64,000 nt of DNA from Prolixibacteraceae bacterium (GCA_030602265.1 JAUWAB010000006.1:53143-117142); one strand, 5' to 3'; positions 30,090-40,152 are shown, counted from the first letter of the stretch. Program-made: numbers and translations. The notes: generated from the sequence alone by a model not told the origin.

Positions 30090-30512
30090 ATGCGAAAGGT
30101 TATCCGGATTTTAATTGTCTGGCTGATTACAGCACTCTTTTTTGCTGCCTGTGACAAGGAAAAATACAGGGTAATACCTTATGTACCTGTATATCTCACC
30201 ATAAATCTCAATATTGTCAACGAATTAATGGTTCCTGGAAATTCTGTTTTCTTCGGAGGACAGGGTTATGGAGGGATCGTCATCTATTGTTTCGATCCCG
30301 GTAATATCTATTATGCCTACGACGGGGCATGCACCCATGAGATCAGCAATTCATGCAGGGTAAATAATGAAGGCGTACTGGCCACCTGTCCTTGTTGCGG
30401 ATCTCAGTTCCTTCTGATGGGGAACGCCTATCCCTCCAAAGGACCGGCCACCTTCCCGTTACAGGAGTATCAGACTGCCATCTCAGGAAATACCTTGAGG
30501 ATATTCAACTGA
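30090..30512 (+). CDS. Rieske-like lipoprotein with a Cys-for-His ligand change
   Basis: A 140-residue lipoprotein. A signal peptide with lipobox LFFAAC places the lipidated Cys at residue 21. The C-terminal half has a Rieske-type layout: CTH at 81-83, then CPCCGSQF at 100-107, followed by the GPATFPLQEYQTAI segment that is usual after the second Rieske box. In a standard Rieske site the second box is CxxH; here C100-xx-C103 replaces the His, giving three Cys plus one His (C81, H83, C100, C103). It may bind a 2Fe-2S cluster with altered redox potential, or another metal. It would sit in the outer or inner membrane facing the periplasm. No partner oxidoreductase is adjacent. Confidence 0.75.
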   Translation: MRKVIRILIVWLITALFFAACDKEKYRVIPYVPVYLTINLNIVNELMVPGNSVFFGGQGYGGIVIYCFDPGNIYYAYDGACTHEISNSCRVNNEGVLATCPCCGSQFLLMGNAYPSKGPATFPLQEYQTAISGNTLRIFN

Positions 30513-30569
30513 TTTGGCTTTCAGGTTAAGGGGGAAATATTGACCGGGAGCTGCTTAAGGCTATATGAG

Positions 30570-30600
30570 CAGAGGGGTACACTTATCATGGACCCCTCTG
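30570..30600. terminator. Hairpin between convergent lipoprotein and ahcY genes
   Basis: Perfect 9-bp stem CAGAGGGGT/ACCCCTCTG with a 13-base loop. The T tract is weak on both strands, so terminator activity is uncertain. Confidence 0.4.
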
Positions 30601-30666
30601 TTATGTAATGTGGTATTGTTTTCCGGGAAAACGCCCGGTTACCATTATCTTATATACGTATTACAA

Positions 30667-32085
30667 TCAATACCGGTAATGTTCCGGCTTGTAGGGACCA
30701 TCTTTGGATACCCCGATATACCTGGATTGCTCATCGGTAAGTGTGGTCAGCCTGACCCCAAGCTGTTCAAGGTGCAACCTGGCCACTTCTTCATCCAGTT
30801 TCTTGGGCAAACGGTATACATCAGTTCTATAACTGTTCTGCCAAAGATCTATCTGGGCCAGAGTCTGGTTGGTAAATGAGTTGCTCATCACAAATGAGGG
30901 GTGCCCGGTCGCACATCCCAGGTTGACCAGACGGCCTTCTGCCAGCATATATATGGAGTGTCCGTCTTCAAAGGTATACTTGTCGACCTGAGGTTTGATG
31001 TTAAGCTTTTGGATGCCTTTCATCTTTTCAAGTTTCGCCACTTGAATCTCATTGTCGAAATGGCCAATATTGCATACAATGGCCTGATCTTTCATGGCAG
31101 ACATATGGTCGGCGGTAATGACATCCTTGTTGCCTGTTGCGGTAACAAATATGTTTCCTTCACCGATGGCATCTTCCATGGTTTTCACTTCGAAACCTTC
31201 CATGGCTGCCTGCAATGCACAGATCGGATCGATTTCGGTAACGATGACCCTTGCACCATAACCGCGCATGGAGTGGGCACATCCTTTTCCAACATCTCCA
31301 TAACCGGCTACCACAACGACCTTACCGGCGATCATTACATCGGTAGCCCTTTTGATACCGTCGGCCAGTGATTCGCGGCAGCCGTAAAGATTGTCAAATT
31401 TTGACTTGGTTACGGAATCGTTAACGTTGATAGCCGGGAAAAGCAGCTGGCCTTCGTCGTGCATCTGGTAAAGGCGGTGAACGCCGGTAGTGGTCTCTTC
31501 AGACACTCCTTTGATGTGGGGAACTACGGTATGCCAGCGGACCGGATTATCGGCCAGCAGTTTTTTAAGGAGCAGGTTCAGCTGCAGCTCATCCTCACCT
31601 TCAGCGGGAACTTCGAGAACGGAGGCATCCTTTTCGGCGGCAAATCCCCGATGGACCATCAGGGTAGCGTCTCCTCCGTCATCAACAATAAGGTTGGGGC
31701 CCAGCCCGTCGCCAAAGTCAAGTGCCCGTTCGGTACACCACCAGTATTCGGCCAGGGTTTCGCCCTTCCATGCAAACACCGGTATACCGGCTTTGGCAAT
31801 GGCTGCAGCAGCATGGTCCTGCGTCGAAAAAATGTTGCAGCTGGCCCATCTGACTTCAGCTCCCAACGTTGCCAGGGTTTCAATCAACACGGCAGTCTGG
31901 ACAGTCATGTGAAGGCTTCCGGTTATCCTTGCACCTTTCAGTGGTTTGGACTCCCCGTATCTTTCACGCAGGGACATAAGCCCCGGCATTTCTTTTTCAG
32001 CAATTTCAATCTCTTTTCGGCCGAATTCTGCAAGAGTAATATCGGCTACTCTATATTCTGTCATTGTTTCTGTTTTAACGGTCAT
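30667..32085 (-). CDS. ahcY: Adenosylhomocysteinase
   Basis: A 472-residue NAD-dependent enzyme that cleaves S-adenosylhomocysteine to adenosine and homocysteine, relieving inhibition of methyltransferases. The Rossmann motif [19 protein letters not shown], the substrate segments [14 protein letters not shown] and [13 protein letters not shown], and the C-terminal KPEHYRY that donates to NAD binding are all present. The ATG at 32083-32085 ([15 protein letters not shown]) is chosen; a longer in-frame start at 32139 crosses the promoter-like TATTTTTG and adds non-conserved sequence. It is a single gene. Confidence 0.97.
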   Translation of the reverse strand: MTVKTETMTEYRVADITLAEFGRKEIEIAEKEMPGLMSLRERYGESKPLKGARITGSLHMTVQTAVLIETLATLGAEVRWASCNIFSTQDHAAAAIAKAGIPVFAWKGETLAEYWWCTERALDFGDGLGPNLIVDDGGDATLMVHRGFAAEKDASVLEVPAEGEDELQLNLLLKKLLADNPVRWHTVVPHIKGVSEETTTGVHRLYQMHDEGQLLFPAINVNDSVTKSKFDNLYGCRESLADGIKRATDVMIAGKVVVVAGYGDVGKGCAHSMRGYGARVIVTEIDPICALQAAMEGFEVKTMEDAIGEGNIFVTATGNKDVITADHMSAMKDQAIVCNIGHFDNEIQVAKLEKMKGIQKLNIKPQVDKYTFEDGHSIYMLAEGRLVNLGCATGHPSFVMSNSFTNQTLAQIDLWQNSYRTDVYRLPKKLDEEVARLHLEQLGVRLTTLTDEQSRYIGVSKDGPYKPEHYRY

Positions 32086-32103
32086 ATTATCAAATATTTT
32101 TTG

Positions 32104-32111
32104 CAAAAATA
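32104..32111 (-). promoter_or_regulatory. Putative -7 element for ahcY
   Basis: TATTTTTG on the minus strand, 18 bases upstream of the chosen ATG. Its place supports the shorter start. Confidence 0.5.
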
Positions 32112-32142
32112 TGAAATTTCCATGATTGCAGAAAAACAAACT

Positions 32143-32300
32143 GTTAAGCCCGCCTTATTATTCGGGCAGGCCCGCCAGAATAGTCGGCTAAGCCCGCCTG
32201 ACCGGACGGGCAGGAATAACTTTTAGCATGGAAATACCCTGCCAGAATAACTCTGTCGGGCTGGTCTGTCAGAATGACTTTGCAGGGCTGGCCTGTGGCC
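32143..32300. repeat. Cluster of short GC-rich repeats
   Basis: GCCCGCC occurs three times (near 32147, 32170, 32192) and CGGGCAGG twice (near 32163, 32206). Two adjacent copies of a ~27-base unit follow, beginning GCCAGAATAACT (32241) and GTCAGAATGACT (32268), each running into GGGCTGG; a more diverged copy starts at 32174. The segment is non-coding and lies between ahcY and the recQ 3' end. It looks like REP-type or decayed repeat DNA. Confidence 0.6.
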
Positions 32301-32381
32301 ATTAAACAATACAATTATTCACATAAACAATATTATTAATGGTGCTAACCTATTATCATCCGGAAACCGGTTGCCCGTTCG

Positions 32382-34565
32382 TCAGTTGCCCATATCCGAC
32401 AGGAATTTTATTCTCATGAGGCGGATATGGTCGGCGGTGTAGTCTTCCTCTCCCAGTTCCCCGATGGCTCCTTCCAGAGAATCATTTTCCGATTCCCTAA
32501 AGTAATCGAAGATTTCTTCCTGGTATTCCTCATCCAGTACTTCATTAATATAGTAGTCGATATTAATGCGTGTGCCAGAATTCACAATGGCCTCAATTTC
32601 TGAAAGAAGGTCTGAAAACTCGATGCCCTTTGAATCGGCAATATCTTCAAGGGATAGTTTCCGGTCAATGCTTTGAATAATGGATACTTTAAGTTTTGAC
32701 TTATTGGCAACCGACCGGACGATCAGGTCCTGGGGACGGTCAATCTCATTCTCTTCGACATACTTTTTTATCAGGGCCACGAACTCTTTGCCATATCGTT
32801 GTGCTTTACCCTGACCAACGCCCTGGATTTTCTGTAGTTCCTCCAGGTCGATCGGGTACTGGATCGACATATCGGCCAGAGATGGGTCCTGAAAAATTAC
32901 ATATGGAGGGAGGTTCAGCTTCTTACCCATCGACTTGCGCAGGTCTTTCAGCATGTTGAACAGTTCGGGATCGCCGCCTGACCCGCCTGCCGGGGCTCCG
33001 GAAACGGAATCATCGTCTTCTTCTTCGTAGCGGTGGTTCCTGACAAGCTGAAATGGCTGTGGATTCTTTAAGTAAGCATGTCCTTCCGGAGTAACCTTTA
33101 GTATCCCGTAATTTTCAATATCCTTGCTGATCAGTCCGGCTACCATGGATTGCCTGAAAACGGCATTCCAGAAATGTTCGTCATGGTCATCACCATTGCC
33201 GAAAGATTCGAGCGTGTCATGCCGGAAGGATTTAACGGCAGCGGTGGTCTTTCCTGTCAGAATATCGGCAATATGGTCTGCTTTATATTTTTCCTTCACT
33301 TCCAGAATCGTTTCCAGCATACGTACGATTTCGTCAGAAGCCTCCACGTATTCCTTAGGATTCAGGCAGTTGTCGCAATTGCTGCAATTTTCGGGTTCAT
33401 ATCGCTCACCAAAATAATGGAGCAGGATGATTCTGCGGCAGATCGCGGTTTCGGCATAGGATACAGTATCGAGCAGGAGCTGCCTGCCGATTTCCTGTTC
33501 TGCCACCGGTTTACCGTGCATGAATTTTTCCAGTTTCTGGATATCCTTGTAACTGTAAAACGTAATGCACTTCCCTTCTCCCCCGTCCCGTCCGGCCCTT
33601 CCGGTTTCCTGGTAGTACCCTTCAAGGCTTTTGGGTATGTCATAATGGATCACAAACCGAACATCGGGTTTGTCGATTCCCATGCCGAAAGCGATGGTAG
33701 CTACCATTACGTCAACCTCTTCCATCAGGAACTTATCCTGATTGGTCGACCGCGTCTGGGCGTCCATGCCTGCATGATAAGGTAAAACCTTAATGCCGTT
33801 GATTTTCAGGGTCTCGGAAAGTTCCTCCACTTTTTTGCGGCTCAGGCAATAAATAATCCCTGATTTTCCCTGGTTTTCTTTGATAAAACGAATAATCTGA
33901 TTCTCGGGTTTTACTTTGGGCCGTACTTCATAATAAAGGTTAGCCCGGTTGAAAGAGGCTTTAAAAACTTTGGCATCAAGAATACCCAGGTTTTTCTGGA
34001 TGTCGTGCTGTACCTTTGCAGTAGCGGTTGCCGTGAGGGCAACAACAGGTGCTTCACCAATTTCCTGTATTATCGGGCGTATACGACGGTATTCCGGCCT
34101 GAAGTCGTGGCCCCACTCCGAAATACAATGTGCCTCATCGATGGCATAAAACGAAATCCTGATGTTTTTCAGGAATTCAATATTTTCATCTTTGGTAAGC
34201 GATTCAGGAGCTACATACAGTAATTTGGTCTTTCCCCTGATCACATCATCCCTGACTTCCTGAACGGCAGCTTTTGAAAGGGATGAATTCAGGAAGTGGG
34301 CAACGGTATCCTCGGTTGAAATACCACGCATGGAGTCAACCTGGTTTTTCATAAGCGCGATAAGCGGTGATATCACTATGGCTGTTCCCTCCATAATCAG
34401 GGCGGGTAACTGGTAAATCAGCGACTTCCCGCCACCTGTGGGCATCAGGACAAAGGTATTGTTACCTTCAAGGACGCTGCGAATGGCAGCCTCCTGTTCT
34501 CCCTTAAAACGGTCGAAGCCAAAATATTTCTGCAGATTATCTGTTAACGTTATATTTTCTGACAT
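32382..34565 (-). CDS. recQ: ATP-dependent DNA helicase RecQ
   Basis: A 727-residue superfamily 2 helicase unwinding 3'-tailed duplexes in recombinational repair. Walker A MPTGGGKSLIYQLP, the box AIDEAHCISEWGHDFRPEY and motif VI QETGRAGRDGG are clear. The zinc site of the RQC domain (CSNCDNCLNP) and a winged helix follow, then an HRDC domain (residues ~535-610) and a C-terminal extension with acidic runs, longer than in E. coli RecQ. The ATG at 34563-34565 (MSENITLTDN) is chosen over 34580 because the added residues MIIIK are not conserved. It is divergent from tatC. Confidence 0.95.
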   Translation of the reverse strand: MSENITLTDNLQKYFGFDRFKGEQEAAIRSVLEGNNTFVLMPTGGGKSLIYQLPALIMEGTAIVISPLIALMKNQVDSMRGISTEDTVAHFLNSSLSKAAVQEVRDDVIRGKTKLLYVAPESLTKDENIEFLKNIRISFYAIDEAHCISEWGHDFRPEYRRIRPIIQEIGEAPVVALTATATAKVQHDIQKNLGILDAKVFKASFNRANLYYEVRPKVKPENQIIRFIKENQGKSGIIYCLSRKKVEELSETLKINGIKVLPYHAGMDAQTRSTNQDKFLMEEVDVMVATIAFGMGIDKPDVRFVIHYDIPKSLEGYYQETGRAGRDGGEGKCITFYSYKDIQKLEKFMHGKPVAEQEIGRQLLLDTVSYAETAICRRIILLHYFGERYEPENCSNCDNCLNPKEYVEASDEIVRMLETILEVKEKYKADHIADILTGKTTAAVKSFRHDTLESFGNGDDHDEHFWNAVFRQSMVAGLISKDIENYGILKVTPEGHAYLKNPQPFQLVRNHRYEEEDDDSVSGAPAGGSGGDPELFNMLKDLRKSMGKKLNLPPYVIFQDPSLADMSIQYPIDLEELQKIQGVGQGKAQRYGKEFVALIKKYVEENEIDRPQDLIVRSVANKSKLKVSIIQSIDRKLSLEDIADSKGIEFSDLLSEIEAIVNSGTRINIDYYINEVLDEEYQEEIFDYFRESENDSLEGAIGELGEEDYTADHIRLMRIKFLSDMGN

Positions 34566-34902
34566 CTTAATAATTATCAAATAGGCTAAAATGACATTTT
34601 AGTTTGTACCTAAAATTAATCAAAGTTCATAAATGGACAAAATATCGCCTAACTTTTTAGCATATATTAAAAACTTTTTGGTGTTTTTTTATTTGCCCGA
34701 ATGAATAAATGTATTATAACATGCAGAATATCAACGTAAATGGTGTTGTTATGTACTCCAATAACAAATTATGAAATCTTCCGGCCGGGTGTCAATAATT
34801 ATTATCCGTTCGGGGGGTATTTACCGGAAGTCGCTATATTTGTTGCGTTTTAGCTGAAATGTTTTTAAAGAATCAATTTAAGGCGATATTATTTTCAACA
34901 AT
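34566..34902. other. Divergent recQ/tatC spacer
   Basis: A 337-base spacer. Its left half is AT-rich with no TAnnTTTG element found for recQ. A TATATTTG element for tatC lies at 34835-34842. I see no ORF of note, repeats or RNA gene. Confidence 0.4.
34835..34842 (+). promoter_or_regulatory. Putative -7 element for tatC-lptB
   Basis: TATATTTG, 60 bases upstream of the tatC ATG. Confidence 0.5.
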
Positions 34903-35739
34903 ATGGCAGGTAACGAAGATAACACGAATAAAGGCAGACAGGGCGAAATGTCGTTCCTGGAGCATCTCGAAGAATTGCGCTGGCATATCATACGTTCAGT
35001 TCTGGCGATAATGATCTTTGCCGTGGCGGCATTCGTATTCAAGGATTTTATTTTTAGTTCGATCATATTCAAACCGAAGACCCCGGATTTCTGGACAAAC
35101 AGAATGTTTGCCCAGTTTGGGGATTTCATCGGTTCTGAGGCCATTAAGATCAACACTCAGGATCTTCAGCTGATCAGTATCAAAATGGCCGGGCAGTTTC
35201 TCACGCATATATGGACGGCCATCGTGGCTGGTTTTATTGTTGCTTCACCCGTTGTCTTCTTTGAATTCTGGCGGTTTATCAAGCCTGCCTTGTACGACAA
35301 TGAAAAAAGACATGCCTCCGGGGCTGTATTTTTTACTTCTGTGCTTTTTTCGATGGGTGTACTTTTCGGATATTACCTGATTGTACCATTGTCCATCCAT
35401 TTTCTGGGCTCTTACAGCATCAGCGGGGAAGTGACCAACCAGATCAACATCAACTCCTATATCAGTACCGTCGTCAGCATTTCATTGGCCTCCGGAGTTG
35501 TTTTCCTCTTACCCATTTTTGTGTACTTTCTGAGTAAGGTCGGGCTGCTGACTCCGGCATTCATGAAACAGTACCGGAAACATGCGTATGTGGTCATGCT
35601 TCTCCTGTCGGCAATCATTACCCCACCCGATGTGTTCAGCCAGATTATGGTAGCTTTTCCCCTGGTTTTCCTTTATGAAATCGGGATTTTGATATCCCGG
35701 AGGATTGAGAAAAAAAGGGAATGGGAAATGAATAGTTAG
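34903..35739 (+). CDS. tatC: Sec-independent translocase subunit TatC
   Basis: A 278-residue polytopic inner-membrane protein that recognises twin-arginine signal peptides. The N-terminal [17 protein letters not shown] signature is diagnostic, and six hydrophobic helices follow, with the conserved [17 protein letters not shown] and the late ITPPDVFSQ segment. A longer periplasmic loop 1 (residues ~45-90) is normal for Bacteroidetes. No tatA/tatB is adjacent. It is 25 bases upstream of lptB and probably cotranscribed. Confidence 0.96.
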   Translation: MAGNEDNTNKGRQGEMSFLEHLEELRWHIIRSVLAIMIFAVAAFVFKDFIFSSIIFKPKTPDFWTNRMFAQFGDFIGSEAIKINTQDLQLISIKMAGQFLTHIWTAIVAGFIVASPVVFFEFWRFIKPALYDNEKRHASGAVFFTSVLFSMGVLFGYYLIVPLSIHFLGSYSISGEVTNQININSYISTVVSISLASGVVFLLPIFVYFLSKVGLLTPAFMKQYRKHAYVVMLLLSAIITPPDVFSQIMVAFPLVFLYEIGILISRRIEKKREWEMNS

Positions 35740-35764
35740 ACAGGGTTACATCAATACTCTTCCA

Positions 35765-36487
35765 ATGATTTTAAGGGCAGAAAATATCGTTAAAAGGTAC
35801 CGGAAACGGACAGTGGTAAAAGGCGTCTCCTTTTATGTAAACCAGGGTGAGATTGTTGGATTGCTTGGGCCTAACGGTGCCGGTAAAACCACCTCCTTTT
35901 ACATGATTGTCGGCCTTATTCAGCCCTTATCAGGGAAAATTTATATTGAAGACGAGGAAATAACCGGTCTTCCGGTTTACAAAAGGGCTCAAAAGGGTAT
36001 TGGTTATCTAGCTCAGGAAGCATCTGTATTCCGCAAACTATCGATCGAAGATAATCTTCGGGCGGTTCTGGAAATGACTGACTATACCAAAGCGTACCAG
36101 CACGAAAAACTGGAATCCCTGCTCACGGAATTTGGCCTTCAGCACATCCGGAAAAGTATGGGTTACCAGCTCTCAGGCGGGGAGCGCCGCCGTACCGAGA
36201 TTGCCCGGGCGCTGGCCATCGATCCGAAATTCATTCTTCTTGATGAACCGTTTGCCGGTGTTGACCCCATTGCGGTGGAAGATATACAGCAAATCGTGAC
36301 CAAGCTCAAGGAAAAGAATATCGGAGTACTGATTACCGACCACAATGTTCATGAAACCCTGTCGATTACCGACCGGTCGTACCTGCTTTTCGAGGGCAGC
36401 ATTCTGAAATCGGGCAGTGCCGAAGATCTGGCCAATGATGAGGTGGTCAGGAAGGTTTATCTGGGCCAGAATTTTACACTTCGTTAA
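35765..36487 (+). CDS. lptB: LPS export ABC transporter ATPase
   Basis: A 240-residue ABC ATPase powering LptFG-driven extraction of lipopolysaccharide to the LptCAD bridge. Walker [10 protein letters not shown], the Q-loop region [13 protein letters not shown], signature [15 protein letters not shown], Walker [14 protein letters not shown] and the switch His in [10 protein letters not shown] are all present. The SGGERRR..EIARAL and DPIAV segments are specific to LptB. It follows tatC closely; lptF/G are not in the window. Confidence 0.95.
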   Translation: MILRAENIVKRYRKRTVVKGVSFYVNQGEIVGLLGPNGAGKTTSFYMIVGLIQPLSGKIYIEDEEITGLPVYKRAQKGIGYLAQEASVFRKLSIEDNLRAVLEMTDYTKAYQHEKLESLLTEFGLQHIRKSMGYQLSGGERRRTEIARALAIDPKFILLDEPFAGVDPIAVEDIQQIVTKLKEKNIGVLITDHNVHETLSITDRSYLLFEGSILKSGSAEDLANDEVVRKVYLGQNFTLR

Positions 36488-36546
36488 TATGCAGATTTTT
36501 TGGCGATTAGTAACGCCGGAATCAACTGAAAATTAAAAAAAACAGC

Positions 36547-36554
36547 TAACTTTG
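36547..36554 (+). promoter_or_regulatory. Putative -7 element for tRNA-Leu
   Basis: TAACTTTG, 11 bases upstream of the mature tRNA 5' end. Confidence 0.55.
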
Positions 36555-36565
36555 CGCCGCAATTT

Positions 36566-36647
36566 GCGGACGTGGCGGAATTGGTAGACGTGCCAGACTT
36601 AGGATCTGGTGCCTTACGGCGTGGGGGTTCGAGTCCCTTCGTCCGCA
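36566..36647 (+). tRNA. tRNA-Leu (UAG anticodon)
   Basis: An 82-base cloverleaf: acceptor arms GCGGACG (36566-36572) and CGTCCGC (36640-36646) pair perfectly, with discriminator A at 36647. The anticodon arm CCAGA/TCTGG (36593-36597 with 36605-36609) holds the loop CTTAGGA, giving anticodon TAG at 36600-36602. The variable arm and the T-loop GGTTCGAGTCC are typical of class II tRNA-Leu. The CCA end is not encoded. Confidence 0.97.
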
Positions 36648-36650
36648 CTC

Positions 36651-36695
36651 AAAACCGGCAGCCTGACTGTTAAACAGGAAAGGTAGCCGTTTTTT
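36651..36695 (+). terminator. Possible terminator after tRNA-Leu
   Basis: Imperfect long stem (AAAACCGGCAGCCT with AGGTAGCCGTTTTT, 11 of 14 pairs) closed by an inner CCTG/CAGG pair and followed by T6. It may separate the tRNA from tig. Confidence 0.45.
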
Positions 36696-36729
36696 AATTT
36701 ATTGAAATTGAAAGTTATAAAGATAAAGT

Positions 36730-38082
36730 ATGAAGATCAACAGGGAAAACATTGACCATGTAAATGCCACCATCAGGGTGGTGATCGAAAAAAGTGATTA
36801 TGAAAAAAATGTAGCTGACAAGCTTCGTGAATACAGACATCAGGTGGCTTTACCCGGTTTCCGTCCTGGGAAGGTACCCGCCGGAATTATTCAGAAAAGG
36901 TTTGGAAAGGCAATCCTTGCAGAGGAAGTGAACCAGCTTCTGACCCAAAACCTTACCAATTATCTTCGTGACGAAAAAATTAACCTGATCGGTGATCCGC
37001 TGCCGAACGCTGAACTGCAGCCATCGATCGACTTTGATAAGGATTCTGATTTCGAGTTTGTGTTTGATATTGCGGTTTCACCCGAAATCAACCTTAACCT
37101 GGATGATTCTCAAACCATCGATTATTACAAGATTAAAATTGACGATCAGATGGTCGGGGAGAATATAGAACAGATCCGTTCACAGTTCGGTAAGAATGTC
37201 GACGGCACAGAAGTAACCAAAGATGCTTATATCCGGGCCGACTTTGCAGAACTGGACGCTGAAGGGAATGAACTGGAGGAAGGCATCAGGGCTGAGAACG
37301 TACTTTTATCCATGGACCATATCACTGATGAGGAATCACAGAACAACCTTGTCGGGAAAACGATTGGTGATTCCGTGGTGATGAATCCCGTAACGGCGAC
37401 CGGCAACCGGCATGAGGTTGGCCATATGCTGAATATCAGCCATGAAGCCGCCGAAACCCTTGAAAGTAATTTCCTGTGTACCATAAAGTCTGTTCAGGTT
37501 TTTGAAAAGGCCGAAGTGAACGAAGAGCTTTACAAACAGCTGTTTGGCGAAGAGACTGAGGTCACCACCGAGGAACAGTTTGTTGAAAAGTTAAAGGAAA
37601 ATATCAGTGCCAGCCTGGCTAACAATTCAAAACAGCGTTTTGAGGTGGATGCCAGAAAAACACTGGTAAATTCTGTTCCCATGGAGTTACCTGAGGAATT
37701 CCTCAAGAGATGGCTGAAGGAAACCAATAAAGAGCTTACCGATGATAAAATTGAGGAAGATTTCGATGATTTCCGTGAAGACCTGAAATGGCAACTGATT
37801 AAGAACTCGATCATCAACCAGAATGAAATCCGGGTAAGTGAAGAGGAAACCATGGATATGGCCAAGAGCGTGGCCCTGTCGCAATATCAGCAGTATGGCA
37901 TCTACAATGTTGCCGACGAACATCTCGAAAGTTTCGCCCACCGGATTCTGGAAAAGGAAGAAGACCGGGAAAGGATTGTAAGACGCATCTTCGAAATCAA
38001 AGTCTTCGATCTGGTCAGGGAAAAAGTAAATATCAGTGAAAAAGAAGTAACAGCCGACGAATTTAAGGCTCTGTACGAATAA
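36730..38082 (+). CDS. tig: Trigger factor
   Basis: A 450-residue ribosome-associated chaperone. The N-terminal ribosome-binding domain has the signature GFRPGKVPAGIIQKRFGK (residues ~43-60). The middle domain lacks clear PPIase catalytic residues, as is usual in Bacteroidetes, and the C-terminal helical arms run from about residue 240. It lies upstream of clpP-clpX, the widespread tig-clpP-clpX order, but a strong terminator and a separate clpP promoter lie between them. Confidence 0.93.
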   Translation: MKINRENIDHVNATIRVVIEKSDYEKNVADKLREYRHQVALPGFRPGKVPAGIIQKRFGKAILAEEVNQLLTQNLTNYLRDEKINLIGDPLPNAELQPSIDFDKDSDFEFVFDIAVSPEINLNLDDSQTIDYYKIKIDDQMVGENIEQIRSQFGKNVDGTEVTKDAYIRADFAELDAEGNELEEGIRAENVLLSMDHITDEESQNNLVGKTIGDSVVMNPVTATGNRHEVGHMLNISHEAAETLESNFLCTIKSVQVFEKAEVNEELYKQLFGEETEVTTEEQFVEKLKENISASLANNSKQRFEVDARKTLVNSVPMELPEEFLKRWLKETNKELTDDKIEEDFDDFREDLKWQLIKNSIINQNEIRVSEEETMDMAKSVALSQYQQYGIYNVADEHLESFAHRILEKEEDRERIVRRIFEIKVFDLVREKVNISEKEVTADEFKALYE

Positions 38083-38088
38083 AAGTGT

Positions 38089-38125
38089 TGCAGCAGCTGA
38101 TGAATAATCCTGCTGCATTTTTTTT
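38089..38125 (+). terminator. Intrinsic terminator after tig
   Basis: Perfect 8-bp stem TGCAGCAG (38089-38096) with CTGCTGCA (38110-38117) and a T8 tract. Confidence 0.8.
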
Positions 38126-38132
38126 ACCTTTG
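38125..38132 (+). promoter_or_regulatory. Putative -7 element for clpP
   Basis: TACCTTTG directly abutting the tig terminator, 71 bases upstream of the clpP ATG. Confidence 0.55.
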
Positions 38133-38164
38133 CATGATCTTCGCACGCCCTTGTTCCGGGGGTG

Positions 38165-38197
38165 ATGCATATGAAACAGTTAATAATTAACAGGTAA
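38165..38197 (+). other. Possible 10-codon upstream ORF in the clpP leader
   Basis: ATG at 38165 reads [10 protein letters not shown] then TAA, stopping 5 bases before the clpP ATG. The AGGTAAAGG around its stop is probably the clpP ribosome-binding site. This may be chance. Confidence 0.2.
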
Positions 38198-38202
38198 AGG
38201 AT

Positions 38203-38907
38203 ATGAATATGAATAATGACTTTCTGAAATATGCCACCAAACATGCAGGGATCAGCAGTATGACCATGCATCGTTACACATCGGCACACGGATATTATAT
38301 TTCGCCTACCATCATTGAGGAGCGGCAGCTGAATGTGGCCTCCATGGATGTTTTTTCCCGGCTGATGATGGACAGGATCATATTCCTGGGAGTACCCATC
38401 GACGACACAGTAGCCAATATCATACAGGCTCAGTTGCTTTTCCTGGAATCCACCGATCCGTCGAAAGATATCCAGGTCTATTTCAATAGTCCCGGAGGAT
38501 CTGTCTATGCCGGACTGGGCATTTATGACACCATGCAATATATAACTGCTGATATTGCCACCATATGTACAGGCATGGCGGCATCCATGGGAGCAATCCT
38601 GCTTACCGCCGGTACCAAAGGGAAACGGTCAGCGCTTACCCATTCCCGGATCATGATACACCAACCAATGGGTGGGGCATCCGGACAGGCATCCGACATT
38701 GAGATTACTGCCCGTGAGATTATGAAGATCAAGAACGAGTTGTATAAAATCCTGGCAGACCATACCGGAAAAACCACAGAACAGGTGGAGAAGGATGCTG
38801 ACCGCGATTACTGGATGACTTCAAAGGAGGCTGTTGAATACGGGATGATTGACGAGATTTTACAAAGAAACGGAAAAGGGAATGAGTTCAAAAGGAAGAA
38901 TGGATAA
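38203..38907 (+). CDS. clpP: ATP-dependent Clp protease proteolytic subunit
   Basis: A 234-residue serine protease that forms the tetradecameric barrel. The catalytic Ser lies in [11 protein letters not shown], His in [11 protein letters not shown] and Asp in the later [15 protein letters not shown] segment ([15 protein letters not shown]). The N-terminus carries ~25 extra residues ([15 protein letters not shown]) ahead of the usual [15 protein letters not shown] region, as seen in Bacteroidetes ClpP. The ATG at 38203 or the one at 38209 could be used. It overlaps the clpX start. Confidence 0.95.
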   Translation: MNMNNDFLKYATKHAGISSMTMHRYTSAHGYYISPTIIEERQLNVASMDVFSRLMMDRIIFLGVPIDDTVANIIQAQLLFLESTDPSKDIQVYFNSPGGSVYAGLGIYDTMQYITADIATICTGMAASMGAILLTAGTKGKRSALTHSRIMIHQPMGGASGQASDIEITAREIMKIKNELYKILADHTGKTTEQVEKDADRDYWMTSKEAVEYGMIDEILQRNGKGNEFKRKNG

Positions 38908-40114
38908 ATGCTCGTTTTGCGGACGTGAAAAGAGAGACGTTAACCTGCTGATCGCAGGAATCGACGGCCATATCTGTGACCGCTGCGCGGAGCAGGCCCA
39001 CTCCATTATTCTTGAAGAGATGAAAAAGGATTCGTCTTTCAGCCTGGATGGAATGAAACTGATGAAGCCTCTTGAGATCAAACAGTTTCTCGATCAGTAC
39101 GTTATCGGACAGGATCAGGCCAAAAAGATTCTTTCAGTCGCGGTGTATAATCATTACAAGAGGCTGGCCCAGCGTATCGATGAGGATGAGACCGAAATCG
39201 AAAAATCCAATATCATCCTTGTCGGAGAGACCGGAACCGGTAAAACCCTGCTTGCCCGCACCATTGCCAGGATGCTCCACGTCCCGTTTACCATTGTTGA
39301 CGCAACCGTACTGACCGAAGCAGGTTATGTCGGCGAAGATATCGAAAGCCTCCTGACCAGACTGCTCCAGGCAGCCGACTACAATGTCGAATCAGCCGAA
39401 AGGGGAATTGTATTTATTGATGAGATCGATAAAATTGCACGGAAAGGGGATAACCCATCCATAACCAGGGATGTTTCAGGTGAGGGGGTCCAGCAGGGTC
39501 TGCTCAAGCTGCTTGAAGGATCGGTTGTGAATGTTCCGCCCCAGGGTGGACGTAAGCACCCGGAGCAGAAAATGATCCCCGTGAATACCAAAAACATTCT
39601 GTTCATCTGTGGAGGTGCTTTCGACGGCATAGAAAGAAAAATTGCACAGAGGCTTAATACCAAGGTTATCGGCTACGGAGCCGCCAAAGAGGCCGACCGC
39701 ATCGACCGGGAGAACCTTCTGCAGTATATTTCACCCCAGGACCTTCGTTCGTTCGGGATGATCCCCGAAATTATTGGTCGACTGCCTGTCCTGGCACATC
39801 TGGACCCATTAAACAGGGATACCCTGAGAAAGATTCTTACAGAACCGAAGAATTCAATTATCCGTCAGTATATCAAGCTGTTCGAACTCGATGATACTGA
39901 GTTGGTTTTCGAGGAAGAAGCTTTGGAATACATTGTTGACAAGGCAGTTGAATTTAAGTTGGGCGCACGTGGCCTCAGGTCCATATGCGAAAGCATCATG
40001 ATCGACGCCATGTTCCACTCCCCGTCAGAAAAGACTGAAAAACTGGTGATTGATGAAGAGTATGCCAAGGGTAAACTCGACCGGTCCAGTTTAAGCAGGC
40101 TCAAAGCGAGCTGA
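38882..40114 (+). CDS. clpX: ClpX unfoldase of the ClpXP protease
   Basis: A ~410-residue AAA+ unfoldase that feeds substrates to ClpP. The N-terminal zinc domain [14 protein letters not shown] binds adaptors; Walker [12 protein letters not shown], the pore loop GYVGEDIES, Walker [11 protein letters not shown] and sensor-2 LGARGLRSI are clear. The ATG at 38882 ([14 protein letters not shown]) overlaps clpP by 26 bases; an ATG at 38900 giving MDKCSFCG is equally possible. The overlap implies coupled expression with clpP. Confidence 0.96.
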   Translation: MSSKGRMDKCSFCGREKRDVNLLIAGIDGHICDRCAEQAHSIILEEMKKDSSFSLDGMKLMKPLEIKQFLDQYVIGQDQAKKILSVAVYNHYKRLAQRIDEDETEIEKSNIILVGETGTGKTLLARTIARMLHVPFTIVDATVLTEAGYVGEDIESLLTRLLQAADYNVESAERGIVFIDEIDKIARKGDNPSITRDVSGEGVQQGLLKLLEGSVVNVPPQGGRKHPEQKMIPVNTKNILFICGGAFDGIERKIAQRLNTKVIGYGAAKEADRIDRENLLQYISPQDLRSFGMIPEIIGRLPVLAHLDPLNRDTLRKILTEPKNSIIRQYIKLFELDDTELVFEEEALEYIVDKAVEFKLGARGLRSICESIMIDAMFHSPSEKTEKLVIDEEYAKGKLDRSSLSRLKAS

Positions 40115-40116
40115 TA

Positions 40117-40152
40117 AAAAAAGCCGGAGGTTGTTCCCCCGGCTTTTTTTTT
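40117..40152. terminator. Bidirectional terminator between clpX and the FabH-like gene
   Basis: Stem AGCCGG(A)GG with CC(C)CCGGCT around a TTGTT loop, flanked by A7 and T9, between convergent genes. Confidence 0.8.
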
